Source of the DNA: Mycteria americana
Taxonomy: Eukaryota > Chordata > Aves > Ciconiiformes > Ciconiidae
Direction: 5' to 3'
Assembly (NCBI RefSeq): GCF_035582795.1
Contig: NC_134368.1
Location: 7,041,001 to 7,105,000 of the forward strand
Length of the DNA stretch: 64,000 nt
Of this stretch, positions 1 to 13,888 are shown piece after piece. The notes under the pieces were generated by a model, which saw nothing but the letters and a program-made list of their open reading frames with translations, was not told where the DNA came from and did no database searches. A program made the position numbers and the translations under genes. How positions within the stretch are numbered: the stretch's first letter is position 1; every line of letters starts with the position of its first letter.

Positions 1-3000
1 ATCTCCTTAAATCGCCAAATAAGAGGATACAGGGTGCGGAATACCCAGGAAGGCTTTGAGGCTTCATTTATCCTTGTTACCAACCTGGAAAGCATTGATA
101 AAACCTCTGGGAAGGATCTCAGATGAATGCTGTGTTGCCAAGTGGAAGGATACATGGAAACACTTTCTTTGGTGGGTTTTAGACATCAAGGCTTCAGCAG
201 TGAGGATACTGCCATGGCATATGATAACCCCATCACACAAGGACATCTGCCAAAGGCATGGAGAAAAACAAATAAAAAAGGCCTGTAAATCAGATGGCAT
301 TGGGTAAACAGGCCCATGGGAGCAGCAGGTTTGGTTTTGTGTTTTCTCTTCCTTTGTCTTTTTAGGGGGAACCTGTCCTGATGGTACTGTCCCTTGTTAA
401 ACACCTTTCTTAGGGCAGCTGCAGGAAAGGTAGAAGGAAGAAATGAGCATTTGCTTTCCTGGCTGTCTTGATTTAGCCAGATGTGAAACTGTACAAACAG
501 TCATCTCTACTGTTAAATAACTCTTTAATAACTGCTGATTGACAGGGTTTCTGAACAGAAGCCACCAAACACACTTGTTAACCACTGCTTTTCTAGCAGT
601 ACTACGGATCAGAGACAGCTGCCTCTGAAATGTGCTTTCTGCCAGGTTGCATTGGCGTGCTACGCTTGATTTCTGCATAAATGGTGTTAGTCATCAGCTC
701 AAGCAATGAAGTTCCTTTGACACGATACCTGCTGTGCTCCCTGACTGTGCTTTTTTAATATCTTACATGCTGTTGTGTCTGAGACATTTCAGAATTCTAT
801 CTGACAATTTCCCTTTCAATTTTCCCTCATCGGACGCCGTATATTTATATTTTCTTTTTCAGGTGGGATTTGTAATCCTTCTACCTTGACATATGCACTC
901 CTAAAATGAACAGCAAGGGCTTACTGCTATTGCCTGCTGCAGGCATTTAGCTCAGCTGTTCTATGCTGCTTCCAGCTTGCCCCTCTGACGCCAAAAGTGG
1001 TCTCACTTTCCTCCAATGGCTGTATAGGGGACATACACTCCTAATTTTTCCTGTCTCAATTGTATCTAATTTATTTTCCGGAAGTAAACAGTACAGATAC
1101 TACCACTGGCTTTCCACATTTGGCTTCCAGTAGCGTTTCTGTTGATACACTTCTAACCCTGCAAACACCTCCATGTCTTTGTGCATGCCCTAGCTGAACT
1201 GCAGCCTGTGTCATTCTGCTGAAAAATCAGGATCCTCCTGGTTTTCAAGGAAACTAGAAATCCCCAAAACATTCCTAGTGCAATCCACAGGAATTACTGG
1301 AGCCTGGGACAGAGTCGATCAGACATTTATTATCACAGCACCCATTAGTTCAAGGCAGGAAGATGGATACATAGTTACAGAATTATAGAAAGAATAAAAG
1401 AAAAACAATTCACAAAATTTAAACTGGCTCAGCACAACAAGTGTTTGTAAGCATCAGGAGGTGTTTATAGTTTTGGTCTTACGGGGCAATTTTGGGTCAT
1501 TGGATCAATCCCACTTGGAGAGGAAGAAGGGCAATTTTCATTTAAAAACTTAAAAACCCAAACTCTAAAATGCGGTAGAAGTCCCCCATCCAAGGGCTGA
1601 TAAACCCCAGCCTTTCTTGGTTGTTGAGGATCCAGATGTAATGTCTGACAAAGAGCAGGATTGGACATCTGCGATAGAGATCAGGGCAAAAAAGAGGGCA
1701 ATTTTGCAGAGGAACGCCTGAGATACAGTCTGTGTGACTCATGTTCAGAGGACAGTGTATCCTTGGTAGCTTGTTGTTCATGAAAATGAGTTTCAAAAAT
1801 CCTTATTCTGTTTTTCTACATGGGTTTCTTGTTGGTACAAAAAAGCAAGGTGTGGTTTCCAGAAGGACCTGTGGTCGCTCTTCCCATACCTCTGCTCACA
1901 GCTCCTCAACTGCAGGGCTGTAGGTACTGAACCAAGTTAATTAATATACGGAGTTACGTGTCCAAATTCTGCTCAATTATGGATTCTTCTTTGAGCTACA
2001 GAAGAGTTTGAGGCTTGTAAGCTGCAAAAGCATGTTCAGAAGCAGAAATGGCATAGCACTGCCCATAACTTGCAATGGTGATAGTTCCTGAATCCTCTCT
2101 AACGTTTGAAAGGTTTGTTGTGGCTTCATTTCAGCTACACTCAGGCGTTACTCCACACAGCAGTGAGCAGCTCCAGCTGAATCTTCATGACACCTTGAGG
2201 ACACCTTGGGCATTTTATCCCATTGAGAAAGATCTGATGCTGTCAGATCACAGACCTTTCACACTGACTGATAATCCAACAGCCATCGTTATGCCTGAGA
2301 TATCCTACAATTCAAATAGAAGTATCTAAGGCTGGCAGGAAAATATCCCTGAGTTTACATGAAAGCAACCATGATTTTTGCAGTAGGACGCGCTGTTACA
2401 TATCAGGAGACTTTCTGGGAACTTTGGTTAGCTTGCGTTGAAGTGTGCATGCATCTGCTATAAATTCTAATGAAATTGCTTGCTCACATCTCTGAAGTGG
2501 CTTGTTTATTTCTTTGTAGCTGCTGGGCAGATGCCTTGTATTTGTGTGGGAGATTTCTCCAGAAATTTGATAGTACTTCTAAGCGAAATGGTTTTGCCTG
2601 TAAAAGGGCACGTCCTAGTTGTCAGACAGTCAGGTTTCCAACATGGGCACTCCTTTCCCTTGTTTACACCACTGCACTTTCACCTGAGGATCACCATGTT
2701 TTGCAAACAAAAGCCCCTTGTCAAGAAGGAGCCTTGATATTTTTACCCTTACGTTAATGAGGAATGAACCGAAACCCAGTGAGCTAGACCAACATTCCCT
2801 AAAGTGCTCTCTAATTATGGGCACCTCCATTCCTAAGCATCCAGATTGGGATGCCTTGGCTGGGTTTGCAGCAGGGTTGTGTAACTTGGTCTTGCGTGTG
2901 CTTTGAGTTCTCACAGACCTTCAGAAAATTCAGGCCCAAGAGGTATGAAGATGCTTAAACTGAGTAATAAGAAATGACTGGACATTTTTGTAAGCCTCCA

Positions 3001-6000
3001 TTGCTTGCCAAAAACTGCATAATGACTCAATGTCATGGTCTGAAACAAAACCTCTGAGTTCTGTCTGTTAACTATTAGACCACGTCTGATGTGAGGGAGG
3101 GAGAAACATATAAATCTAGTCAGAATCCCGCTGAGCAGAAACTAGAGATCTGTTGCAGAGACCACCAAGGGGAGTTGCAAAGGCTTTCATTGACCTTGGA
3201 AGCAAAGACCACCAGTGGGCACAGCGGTACACAAACCAGTGCCCTGAGAAGGAGGAGAGCACTGAAAGCCCACTGACAAAACCACCTGAGGAAAAAAGAC
3301 AGTATATCTTACACACTGTATCAGGATGAAGTATCTATTTGAATAGCTGTGGTATTTTCACTTGTTTCCAACAATTCTGTTTCATGGCTCTATTATGTAT
3401 TTCTAGCAACAATGCTGAAATTATTTTATAACTCATTGGGAAAAAAAGCCATCTAAGACATTTATCATCAAAACCACTTGTCAGGCTGAAAAAAGTTGTC
3501 AAAGAAATTTTCTTTTCCCTTTTTATTGTTTTCCTGACAAGCTGGACAGGGGCTGTTTTCTCTTGTGCTGCAAAATCTAATTATATACGTACATAAAAAA
3601 ATAGATGGCACTAACCATTTGTCTCGCATGACTCACCACTGTCTTTCCAAATGTCATAAATGCTGGCAAGCAAACTACAACCACGAAACACATTAGTGTC
3701 TCACAAGGCTGCTTGGCTTGATTACAGGCTGGCAAGGATTAGGCTGAGTAATTGGGAGATGGGAGGAAGATTTCACTGGACATCTGGGATTATTGTGTGC
3801 TGGAAACACTGCAGAAGATAAACCACTAAAAGACAATCTAATGCCTTCAACAGCAATCCCCATCGCAGGGCGTTACGGTTTGTACAGCCCAGAAGACAGG
3901 AAGAAACAGAGCATTATCCAAGTAGAAGAGGAGACACCCACATTTGGCAACACCGAAGAACAACGTCTTGAACACGACCATTCCCTGGGAATGGGTTTCT
4001 TCTCATGCACCCTCTTACTGCAGCAGCCACAGAAACCAAAGCCCAGACCTGCTCCTACTGAGTGTCTGCTATCAGAATTTGAACTTCTTGCCCCGGACAG
4101 ACCTCAGGAAGCATGCTGAATGGGACCACAAGCTACACTTGTATCACAAACACAAGCTGAGTGCTTCTCTGGGGTTGCCCTGCCTTAATCAGGCTGTCCA
4201 GTTCTAACCCAAGAAGTCGAATTTAGCCTTGCATCTAAAATAAAGGGCTGTGAAATCATAATTTGGGCCTCCTGTTTTAAAACAAAAAGTCAGTCCCTCT
4301 CTGGATTACATCTTCCTGGCCACCTCCTGTGCAGGAGTGAGGCTGATGCCTGAAAGCCCTGCTCTGGACCAGGCGGTGGGGAGGAGGGTTTCCCGTACAC
4401 CATGATGAGACCCCAGACATCCTCACCAGGGTGCACCTTCTCTCATGGCTGCAGACAGTCCTGCACAGTAAGTGCCTTTTACTTCCTCACAGACCTCACT
4501 GGAAGATCGGGGTCCAGCTGGGTAGTACAGCACAGCTTCTCCTCTGCCCTGGGACTACACATGTCGGGGCAGACCAGAGCCAAAGAGAAGTGCATTGGGC
4601 TGAGTAGAAGGTGCGGCCAAAAGAGTAAATCTCAGTCTCAGAGCATCAGACACAATGAATCTGCTATAGATACGCTTTAATAAATAAATAAACAAACAAA
4701 TAAATCAAAGTTACTTCTGAAACTCTGGAGAACTTTGAAGAAACTCATCCTTTCATAGCGAGGTGGGCAGTGTATTTCTGAAACAGAGTGTTTCTTAAAT
4801 GGTCTTCCTCAGCTTTCTGATTTGCTGGCACAGATCCTGGTGCCAGGACCTGTCTGTTCCAACAAGTGCCATTCTCGTTTTGATTTTACGATCCCGTTTG
4901 AAGATGCACCCCCTCGCTCTTTAATTTCCCATCCCCAGAGCGCAGTGCTCGGTCCCATCCACATGCTCAGCATTTCCCCGTGTGGTTCGAGCCAAGGCTG
5001 GCTGCTGAGCTGTGAAATGTGTGTGCTTCCACTCCGCCGGCTCCTTCCGATGTGCCTGGAGCAAAGACTTTATCTCGCTGGGTGATGTCAGGATGGTGGT
5101 GCCTGATCTTCAGAGAAGATTCACAGTAGAATATTACAAATCAGGAAGAAATACTCAGGTAGACAGGGAAACTGTGGAAAGTAGAAGAACGAGGCATGAG
5201 GCTTTTTTGGCATTAGACTGTTCAAATCTCAGACCATCCTGTGCTGCATTGAGATATTGTGCTCTCCTCTACAAACAGTTGCATTACGTTTTTGTCATTC
5301 GGCAAGTGTAACTGTGGTTTATTTTTAGCTTTAATTGAATATTTCCTTTCAAATCTTATCACTGCCCCCCCACATCAAGTGGAATGGACATAAATACAAA
5401 CATAATGTAGACTACCTTATGCTGAAGAGCACAGCAACAGCAAATTAATAATCTTTTTTTCCGAGGCATTTCATCTCGAATCCAGGAGAGACTTGTTTAC
5501 TGATGTGATTCATAGCTGAAGAATAAAATGTTGTCTGGCGAGGTTGATATTTCACATTTTAATATGGATTTTCACCCAAGGATCTCAAAATATTTACAAA
5601 CCTTAAAGCCTGATCTGCACACAATTTTTTTGCAGCAAATATCCTTTTTTTAAATGAAGAACATGATTTTTCCCCCAGAGTACCTCCCAATAAAATCACA
5701 GTTACAGTTACAAAATACTTTAGAGATGTACAACTTAATTCCCTTGCCAATATAGAAAATTTTTTTACTAACTTCAGTAACTCGATGATACTAAATCCAT
5801 AGAGCATTCATACATAAAAAATATGCCATCGCTTGTCTTCTGAAGCTTAACTAATGCTGTAATATGCCTTACAGCTCCATAGGAGGAAAGTTGAACAGAG
5901 CAGTCAAAGCCTTGCTGTTCCACCGGAAAGTGTGGGATAATTGCCCACGGTTGTGCTGAGAATACACACCTGATCTGAATATCTATGGAAGTGTTTGTAG

Positions 6001-7480
6001 AAATGAGGATGTGTTTAAACTAGCAGGATGAGAAACATGCTGCTTCACTGTGATGGGAAATCAAACTCTGGCAATGGCATTTTGCTCCAAATGTAAGTAA
6101 GCCCTGGGGAGATTAAAGGAGCATGTGTTGGAAATTAGATGTTATACTCCAAGGATTTTTTTTATTTTGTACGATGTGTGAATCTTACTTGGTCATAAAA
6201 TCTGGATGGCAAGAGAAGGGCTAGAATATAAATGCAAGGTCAGTGAAGGAAGATAAAAAACGGAACTGTTTGGGAGCCAGCAAGAATCATTGCACATGTT
6301 GGTAGGTTGTTAAGGGCATGTGTGCAGTGCACCAGCAGCTCCTGGCACCTCTGCTGGGGATGCCCAGCTGTGCCCAGCTGTGCCCTCTGACACTGTGCAA
6401 TTGCATCTGCTGGCTCTCAGAGGGAGAAGGAGAGAGGGAAACTTCATTTGATAGGTTATGATATAAAAGAGGCTGAATAGACGATAATACATCTTGTCTG
6501 CTAAGAAGATTAACTACTATGAGCTGGAATACACAGTTCTTTAGGAGCAGGACAAAAATCCATCTTGTCAAAACCCTATCCTTTCCACAAACAAATATAA
6601 AGAAGGTGGGGAAGGGAATGAAAAACTTACAACATCATTGATGAGGACAACAGAAATTGTGGGGAGACATTGCCCTGCCAGTGAACTGTACCCACCCAGC
6701 AGATCTCTATATCAGCTCTTTGTTCTCTCGTATTTGCTTTTTTCCCCCTTTCCCCCGATCTTCCAGCTCGGTAATTCTCTCCTAGGCATTCGCATAAAGC
6801 AGTGCACCAGGTGCTGTCTCTGTGTGGATCTATAACATGAATTACTTTATCTATCCAATAACTTACGAACAAAGTCCAAAAATGTATTTCTGTTGATGTC
6901 TGTGTCAGACTGAGTCCTAAGGATCCCCAAAGACCTCCTTTCACAGTAAGAATCTATCTGCTTTCCACTGCCTGATCTGGAATACTAAAACATAGATTTA
7001 CCTACTTTTTGGTTATTCTATTTTTCATGGCTGGCTTCAGCTCTGGCAATCTGATCTGAACAGAGTTTGGAAATCTTTAATTCTGCTGAATGCCTTGGTC
7101 ACCTCAGTGAGAGAGCATCCACTTTTCTCTCATTTCCATCTTATGTGCTTTTTGTGTTTGAGCTTCTATCACTGACATATCTAAGACAGTATTTGAAGGT
7201 GTCATATATATTTATGTACATGCGTGCGCACGCTAAGAAAACTCTGTACTTAATAACAGAGGATGGCTGTGTTATGTTTTTCAGTCAAAGGATTGCTTTC
7301 AGGGGAAACTGGGATTCAACATTATAGAGCCAAAGTTACGATTTCTATAATGAAAGGAGACATATTCCTCCTCTTCTGCTTTCTTCCATGAATTTTATTC
7401 CCATCCTTTGGAGATCAGAATGCTGGAGTAGAGGTCTGTATGATTTAGTGTCTGTATTGGCTCTGTGGTTGCACTACACT
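1..7480. other. Non-coding DNA, no gene seen
   Basis: About 7.5 kb of AT-leaning sequence. All open frames are short (at most about 108 codons), overlap on both strands, and show no recognisable protein family or consistent splice pattern. The only clear local structure is the A-rich microsatellite near 4.68 kb, listed separately. In human, the TEX37 side of FOXI3 leads on towards EIF2AK3, so this is probably intergenic DNA beyond the 3' end of the TEX37-like gene. Old degraded repeats may be present that cannot be named by eye. Confidence 0.6.
4679..4709 (+). repeat. (AAAT/AAAC)n microsatellite
   Basis: Short run of alternating AAAT and AAAC tetranucleotides. It could be a stand-alone simple repeat or the tail of an old retroposon. 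No neighbouring element could be identified. Confidence 0.7.
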
Positions 7481-7489
7481 CAAATCCCG

Positions 7490-7800
7490 TTGTCTACACA
7501 CAACAGAAAGCTTCCCACCTTCTTGGCTGCACGGGCACATTGTTGGCTCACGTTCAACTTGGTGTCCACCAGGACCTCCAGATCCTTTCCTGCCAAGCTG
7601 CTGTCCAGCTGCATGGCCTCCAGCATATATTGGTGCATGGGGTTGTTCCTCCCCAGGGAAGCACTTTGCACTTCTCTTTGCTGAATGAAATTATTGCTAT
7701 TATTACCCAAAAGTCAGCTGTTCCCTCCTCTCTGTGCATCCTAGCCATGCTGTGCGTGATTTTGAAAGGTTTTAAGTGCAACTTGCCTTATTTATGAATT
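7490..7800 (-). mobile_element. CR1 LINE relic, 3' part of the pol ORF
   Basis: On the - strand an open stretch reads with the hallmark of the C-terminal part of the CR1 reverse transcriptase ORF: V-Q-S-A-S-L-G-R-N-N-P-M-H-Q-Y, then K-D-L-E-V-L-V-D-T-K-L, then S-Q-Q-C-A-R-A-A-K-K. In CR1 proteins this block follows the reverse transcriptase domain (LGRNNPMHQY...KDLGVLVD...SQQCA..AKKAN). The copy is only about 300 bp, interrupted on both sides, and lacks the endonuclease, the catalytic FADD region and the 3' end. It is therefore a dead, 5'-truncated and decayed fragment. CR1 is the dominant LINE of birds, which supports the taxonomic call. Confidence 0.85.
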
Positions 7801-10800
7801 CCCAGGCAGCATCAGTCTAGAGATAAGTAGCTAGGTGTTTACCCAAAGCCATGACATGGGCTTCTCTAGGCACCCAGAGGAGGATTCTCCATTTCTAAGC
7901 AAGTTTTCCTGGTAGAAATTCTCTGGGACAGGTGTTTGTGACATCTCAGGTGCTTGGCCCTCTTTACATTTTGGCTGCTTGTTTTAATACTTGGTCTATT
8001 GTACTTAAAACGCCTAAATTCTACCAAAGCTACACTTTAACTCTTTGTCAATGGATCTGCTCCATGTCCAGTGAAGCTGCTAGGTCAGGCTCTAAATAAA
8101 GCCTCTTTTATTGCTCAAAGGAGGTATTTGCCTGAAGGCTTTGCCCGTATTCACAGCAGAGGCACTAAGGAAGCGATGCCCATGCTGGGTTGCACAGGAT
8201 CGGTGCCCCGTGTTTCTGTCCCCACATCGCTTGCTGGCTTGCCAGAGGACTGCCTGTGTGCACACACTAATACCTGGTTTAGTCAAAAGCAGCTGCTAGA
8301 TACAGACCTGTCAGCTACATTTAAGCTGACCTGGGTAATTTTGACTGAAATTCCTAGAAAGGTCTCACAAATAGTTCAGGTGGAGAGGGGGAAAGATCAG
8401 GCACAGGCACGAGGGCTGCTCAGTAGCTGGTGAGAGGTACCCCTCTTCTATCTCCAAAGGTGGTTACAGAGATACCCCCTTTTAATCCACCTAGACAATG
8501 CAAAAGACAGGGACAATATTCCTTCATACAAGCCAGGCTATGTTGGTTTATTTGTCATTGGCTGATGCAAGATAAATATAATTTATGCTAGAAAAATATA
8601 GGTTGGATTCAAAGAATTAGTATTCAAACTATTTATTTTAGCAGTTTTACTGAATCAGTTTTAATCAAGTTAGATAAGTAAAATTTGAATATAGAAAAAG
8701 AACCAGGTATAAACAAGAACACAGGTTATAAGATGTTCTGACACCTTTTCTTTTCTTTGCAAAGCTACATTTTTCTGATTATGGCAATGAAGCCATCTTT
8801 CACCCCTTACATCTAAGGTGACACCATCCATAGCCACAAAGCTGGCATTTCCCAAATCAGGCACATCTACAAAAGCAGATCAAGGACAGAGCAAGCTTCA
8901 GGCTCACCAGGACGTCGTCCGGAGGCACAGAGTTGGAGTCTAACTGCTAACACCACCCAAAGCAAAGCTTTACTCTCTGCATACTACCATTCGGGCTGTG
9001 CAACTCTCGCCTTTCAAAGTCAGAAGAGCCAACCCAAAGAAATCACAGCTGTGCGCTGAGGGCCCTTCCCTCCTCTCACTGGGCTGGACACCAGAGCGCT
9101 TGAACTTCAGCAAGACTGGTATAAGCAGAGCTTAGTATGGAAGAGAACCTGGGGGATTGCTTTATCTCAGCTTCCTCAAGCTCATTAAAAAGTCTCTTTA
9201 GCTGAAAAAGCAGTTTGCATGGTGATGTTTGCCTGAGTTCCTGGTACTTCTGAAGCTGTGAGCTGCCCAGTTCAGCCTCTCTAGTGTAGGTTTTGTTCTT
9301 GTACATTTGCATTGTACATCTGCATCCTCTTGCAGAGGACCAGGCAGCCGCATCTGCCCTCGCCACGGCAAACCCAGAAGCAGGATGCAGCCCAGTATAA
9401 GCCAAATTCAGGAAGACTTTCTCAGCTCTCTTTCTATCTGAGAGTGAGTTAAGCAGGACTTTTCTCTCCATTTCTAGACAACGTGCAGACCTGAGGTACT
9501 CTTCATTCATTACCACCTCACACCAAGGACCAGTCTAAGCTCTGGAGAACGTGTATCCAGCTGTCATGACGGGCAATTTGCTTGGTCTTGTCTCAAAACC
9601 AATAGAAAAACAATCCCTTTATGGAGGAATAAAGCTTGACAAAACCAAAAATGCATGCAGTCCTCTGATTTCCTGTCTGCATGGTCTGCTCAGCTGGGAC
9701 ATATGTGTACATAGGCAGGGACATGTGGTAGTACAGAGACATTCAGATCACAGTGGTACCTTTGTCACTGGTGGGATGTGAGTTCATCCAGAGTGGGAGT
9801 TCTTTTCTTCTTACTTTTCCAGCGGCTAACTCAGGAGCTAAGGTACATGGCAGAATGTCTGAGGAGCAGAAGAAGCTTTCCTGGCCCTTCCTTTCAGCCA
9901 GAAAGGCTGGCTGGCTGGGCAGGTGCAGGAGGACAACCAAGGGTGAGGGCTGAGGAAACCTTCCCATCCCACCATCCAGTAGGAGATCAGTTCACCCAGC
10001 ATGGCTGGCAGAGCACCTCCAGGAGCCTTTGGGCAATCTGACATGAAGGAGCTGGAATTGGCTGTGTTTTGCAGAAACTTGTGGTCAATAATTAGTGTCC
10101 ATCCATTAAAACCATGGCTGAAGCAGAGTCCTTTGACTCTGAAGAACTGAATCCCACATTATACCAGGAACAAAATGAGGAAAATAACCTGAGCTGAAGC
10201 CATCACCGTAGACAGCGAGGACTTTGCAAGCCATATAACCAGTGGTAGGAGGCTGCCAGCTTCAGCTCTGATGCTCTAAGTGATTGACAGGTCCACAAAG
10301 CATCACAGGGAGGAACTGAACACGTCTCATGTAAGAGGCTGAATTCAAAGCATTTGAAATTCTCAGCTCCATTAATGCTGAGTGATAAGTACCTCCCTGC
10401 GGCTTGGGGATGAGCCTACAGAGGAAGACTAGGCAACAGGTGACTTGTGTTTCTGACGTGCTAAAATCAGACCCTACACGAGGCAGAGCTCTGGCTTTTT
10501 GGCTCTAAGTGACTGTCGGGCAGGGATTCTGCCCCTATCTCTGAGGCACCTTCCCAAGGGTGGCTGTCCCTGTGGTCTGGCCTCTGCTGGGTGATCTTCA
10601 AATATCTGAGGTTTGTGTGGAAAACCCAGCAGGGACTTAGCTACAAGTCAAGTCCCCAAATACGGAATCCTGCATTTCCCAAAGGTTCATCCTGGGGAAC
10701 AGGTCCCTTTGATGGGTCATCAGATCTTAGGCTGTCAGACATTTTTTCTAGATTATTGCAGAATATTAAGAGGGATATCAAGATGACTTTTCTGATAACT

Positions 10801-11010
10801 AGTTGTTTTTGTTTTTTTTTTTTTAATAGTTCATGTTGCACAGAGCATTAACAGAGAGTATCATGTGCTGTTCTTTTTTAATGAAAACACAAGATGTCCT
10901 CAAAGGGTGCTCTAATTAGAGCAATTCAAGTACTTTTGAGTGAGGTGACTGCTTGGGAAATGCTACTCCGTTAAAAAGAATAAAAGATATTACCAGAAAT
11001 ATGGACACCG

Positions 11011-11030
11011 CCCCCCCCCCCCCCCCCCCC
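11011..11030 (+). repeat. Homopolymer C20 tract
   Basis: Twenty consecutive C residues (G20 on the - strand) in otherwise AT-rich DNA. Such tracts can form G-quadruplex or i-motif structures and their length is often miscalled in assemblies. Confidence 0.9.
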
Positions 11031-13815
11031 AAATAGAGTATCGAAAAAATTGTTGGGCAACAGAAACCAAAGCAGAATTTCTGACAAAAGAAAAAAGGCC
11101 TGTGATAGTCCAGGGTCCCCCACACTGCCCAGTTCAGACCTGGCTTTCCCGCCCGCCGTCCTATTTTTCTGGCTAGTGCTTGTTATAATGGCCTCAAGGG
11201 AGCTTTAAATGTTAATTTACCTTACCAGAGTTCAGAAATACTTAGCTCAAGCCAATTAAGTTTTTAATTAAACATGCATTAGGAGGCGAATCTTGCCTAT
11301 GGAATTTCTCCACATCTTTTTTAAGAGACAGAGCAATCAGTAAAGTTTGGCAACCCCTGCATTACAACAAGTTAAAGCCCAAGAACATTTTTAACCTTTG
11401 CTTGTGAATTGCATGACTCACAAAATTGAAGATCTCGGAGCAGAACCCTGCAACTCTATTTCTTTTTCCCAATGTGTTGATTTATGTATTGATCATATTC
11501 CCCAGGTTCCTCTGATAGAAAGACTGTCATTTAAAAAATAAGCAGCATTTTATTTGTGTGCACTGTGCTTCTGTTGATTGCAAAGCCAATATATGCAATT
11601 CTGCAGCTCGGCTGTTAAAGCAAGAGCGTGCTCAGTAATTGATCTGCGTCAGCATCTCCCACCACTTGAACGATAATACATGTTTTAAACAGGCTGGTCT
11701 TAAAAATTAGAATGAGCCTGACAAAAAATGCCTGAAGAGATCCAAAAAAGAAAGATATGATAAAAGTGTTATGGAGTCTCCTCTGTGCAATGTCTTGAGA
11801 GGGTATTTAGATATTTGGTGTCCAGAAGAGGTGGCTGATGCTGTTGATTTAAAAAAAGACTTCAGTCTACTCATTGCTTTGTGCTTACTCAAAACAAACG
11901 AAATCCCACACCAATGCAACAGCAGGTTACAGAAAACGTTTCTGTTAGCAGGTTGAGTCTGAAATCCAGTATTTCATGCTTGATAGCGGGGAAAGGGAAA
12001 CTTATTTCTGAATCTTCATGAACTTGATTGCATGTAGGCTGCTGATGCATTTAGTTAGAAAATGAAAAATCCCACCAAAATGCAAAAAACTCTTTAGTTT
12101 GGTTGAAAAATAAATCATGTACAGTGAAAAACAACCAGCTCTAAAGTGAAGATAGGAATGTTTTATAAGGGTAAGTTAATCTCAGATGAAATTGCTTTTC
12201 TGTAAGACTGAATCTATATGAAAGCAATAAAGGGAAAATCCAGTGCTCGTATCTTTTCAAAGAAGAAAAATATCCATCTTTGAAGATTTTCTGAACTCCT
12301 TAGGCGGAGGTACCTAGCAGCACCTCTTCACTGGCTTGTGGTATACCAGAAAATAATGAAAATATGTTACTGCAGTGATGTAAAAATTCATTGCAGAGGC
12401 AGAAGTGTGTCATCAGAGGGAGGGAATTAGCCGCAGAGGCAATGGTCACCCAAAACATGCTGCCAAGGTACCCAGGAGAGCCTGTGAACTTCCATCAGTG
12501 CAAACTAGAAAATGTATTGATTTGCTTTGGGTATAAGATTAAACAAGCAGCAATTCTCCGTGTATAATTTATAGGTTACTGGCAACAATGTCACACTTGG
12601 CTGTTCCTTCTGAAGTGGCATCCTTCTCCCATGATTCACCCTCATCCTTACCAAGGATAAAAGTGGTATAAAAAACTGTGGCTGGAGCCAATCTCTATTT
12701 TTCATTTCAAACTTTGACACATGAAAAATAGCCTGTTTTGACTTAGTGCTTGGATTTTAAATTTACCCTTCCCGTTCTGTGTTTCAGAAAAAAAAGCCTG
12801 TTTGCTTTTTAAAGATTTAGTTTTTTGTTATTCATCATTCTCTATCCCTTTAAATGGGGCCCTTCAGTACCTTTTTCAAGTTGGCAAAAACACTGGGAAA
12901 AGGGAAGCCCAAAGATTTTTGTTTCTAAACTGAGAAACAAATGTTATAATTTTTTATCTGATAGCAGGGAGAAACTAGTTTTGGAGAACAAATGAACAGA
13001 ATAAACTTTTCAGATGCTCTTCCTTAGCTATCCAAGAGTCGTCATCTCCTGGCCACGGCCCTTACCACCAGATCCCGGCGTAAGGAGGCAGCCCTGGCTG
13101 AGCTGCATGGTAAAGGCCATGAAGTGCAGGATAAATTTCTTCTTGCCTTTCCAAAGTAGGGGAAGTTGCTCGATTTCCTAGAGAAGGGCTGGGCTCAGCA
13201 TCTCCCTGTGGGCATGTTCAGCAGCTTCCCCTTCCCACTCTTTCTGGTTCACGTTTCCCACATGCCCAGTTCTCCCCTTGCATTACGGTGGGGTTGAAGG
13301 CATCAAACTCAGGCAGAAGAGCGCCTCAAAGAGGATAATAGTACTGTGAGATGAATGTTCTGAGCATTTCTGGTCACCAAAGAGCACCATGCTACAATAC
13401 CTAGCAATTTTCCAGTGCTTTGCAAAAGCCTGGACCCACAGGTCCCTGCCAGCCCTGAAGCGTGGTGAGAACTCAGTGTGGAGAGGAACCACACCAAAGC
13501 AGACGGGTTTGGACAGCGTCCCCCATCCCAGCCTGGTTCCCAGCCTCTGTCTTCTCAGCAGATGTTCGAGATGAGGTCCTGTTTGAAAGGTTTGTTTTGA
13601 ACATCAGTCCCAAATGAGAAGATTGGGATAATACCCTAAATGTCAATTACAGATAGGCTTAGACCATCCCTGAAGAGGAATCGGGATCCTCTTTCTTTGT
13701 CCTTAAACACCTTAAAGACCCTTCCTACCAAAACCACAGGGACACATGGACTTCCAGTACTGGCTAGGTGTGGCTTTCAAAGCCGTAATTTGGACTTGTG
13801 TATGTAAATCCCTTT

Positions 13816-13888
13816 ATGGCATAGCCTCTAAGAGACTGGCATAGCCTCTAAGAGCCTCTAAGAGCCATATGGCCTCTAAGACACTGGG
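13816..13888 (+). repeat. Degenerate tandem repeat built on CCTCTAAGAG
   Basis: The word GCCTCTAAGA occurs four times within about 70 bp, twice preceded by GGCATA. This gives a short irregular tandem array, probably from recent slippage. No function is suggested by position. Confidence 0.75.
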
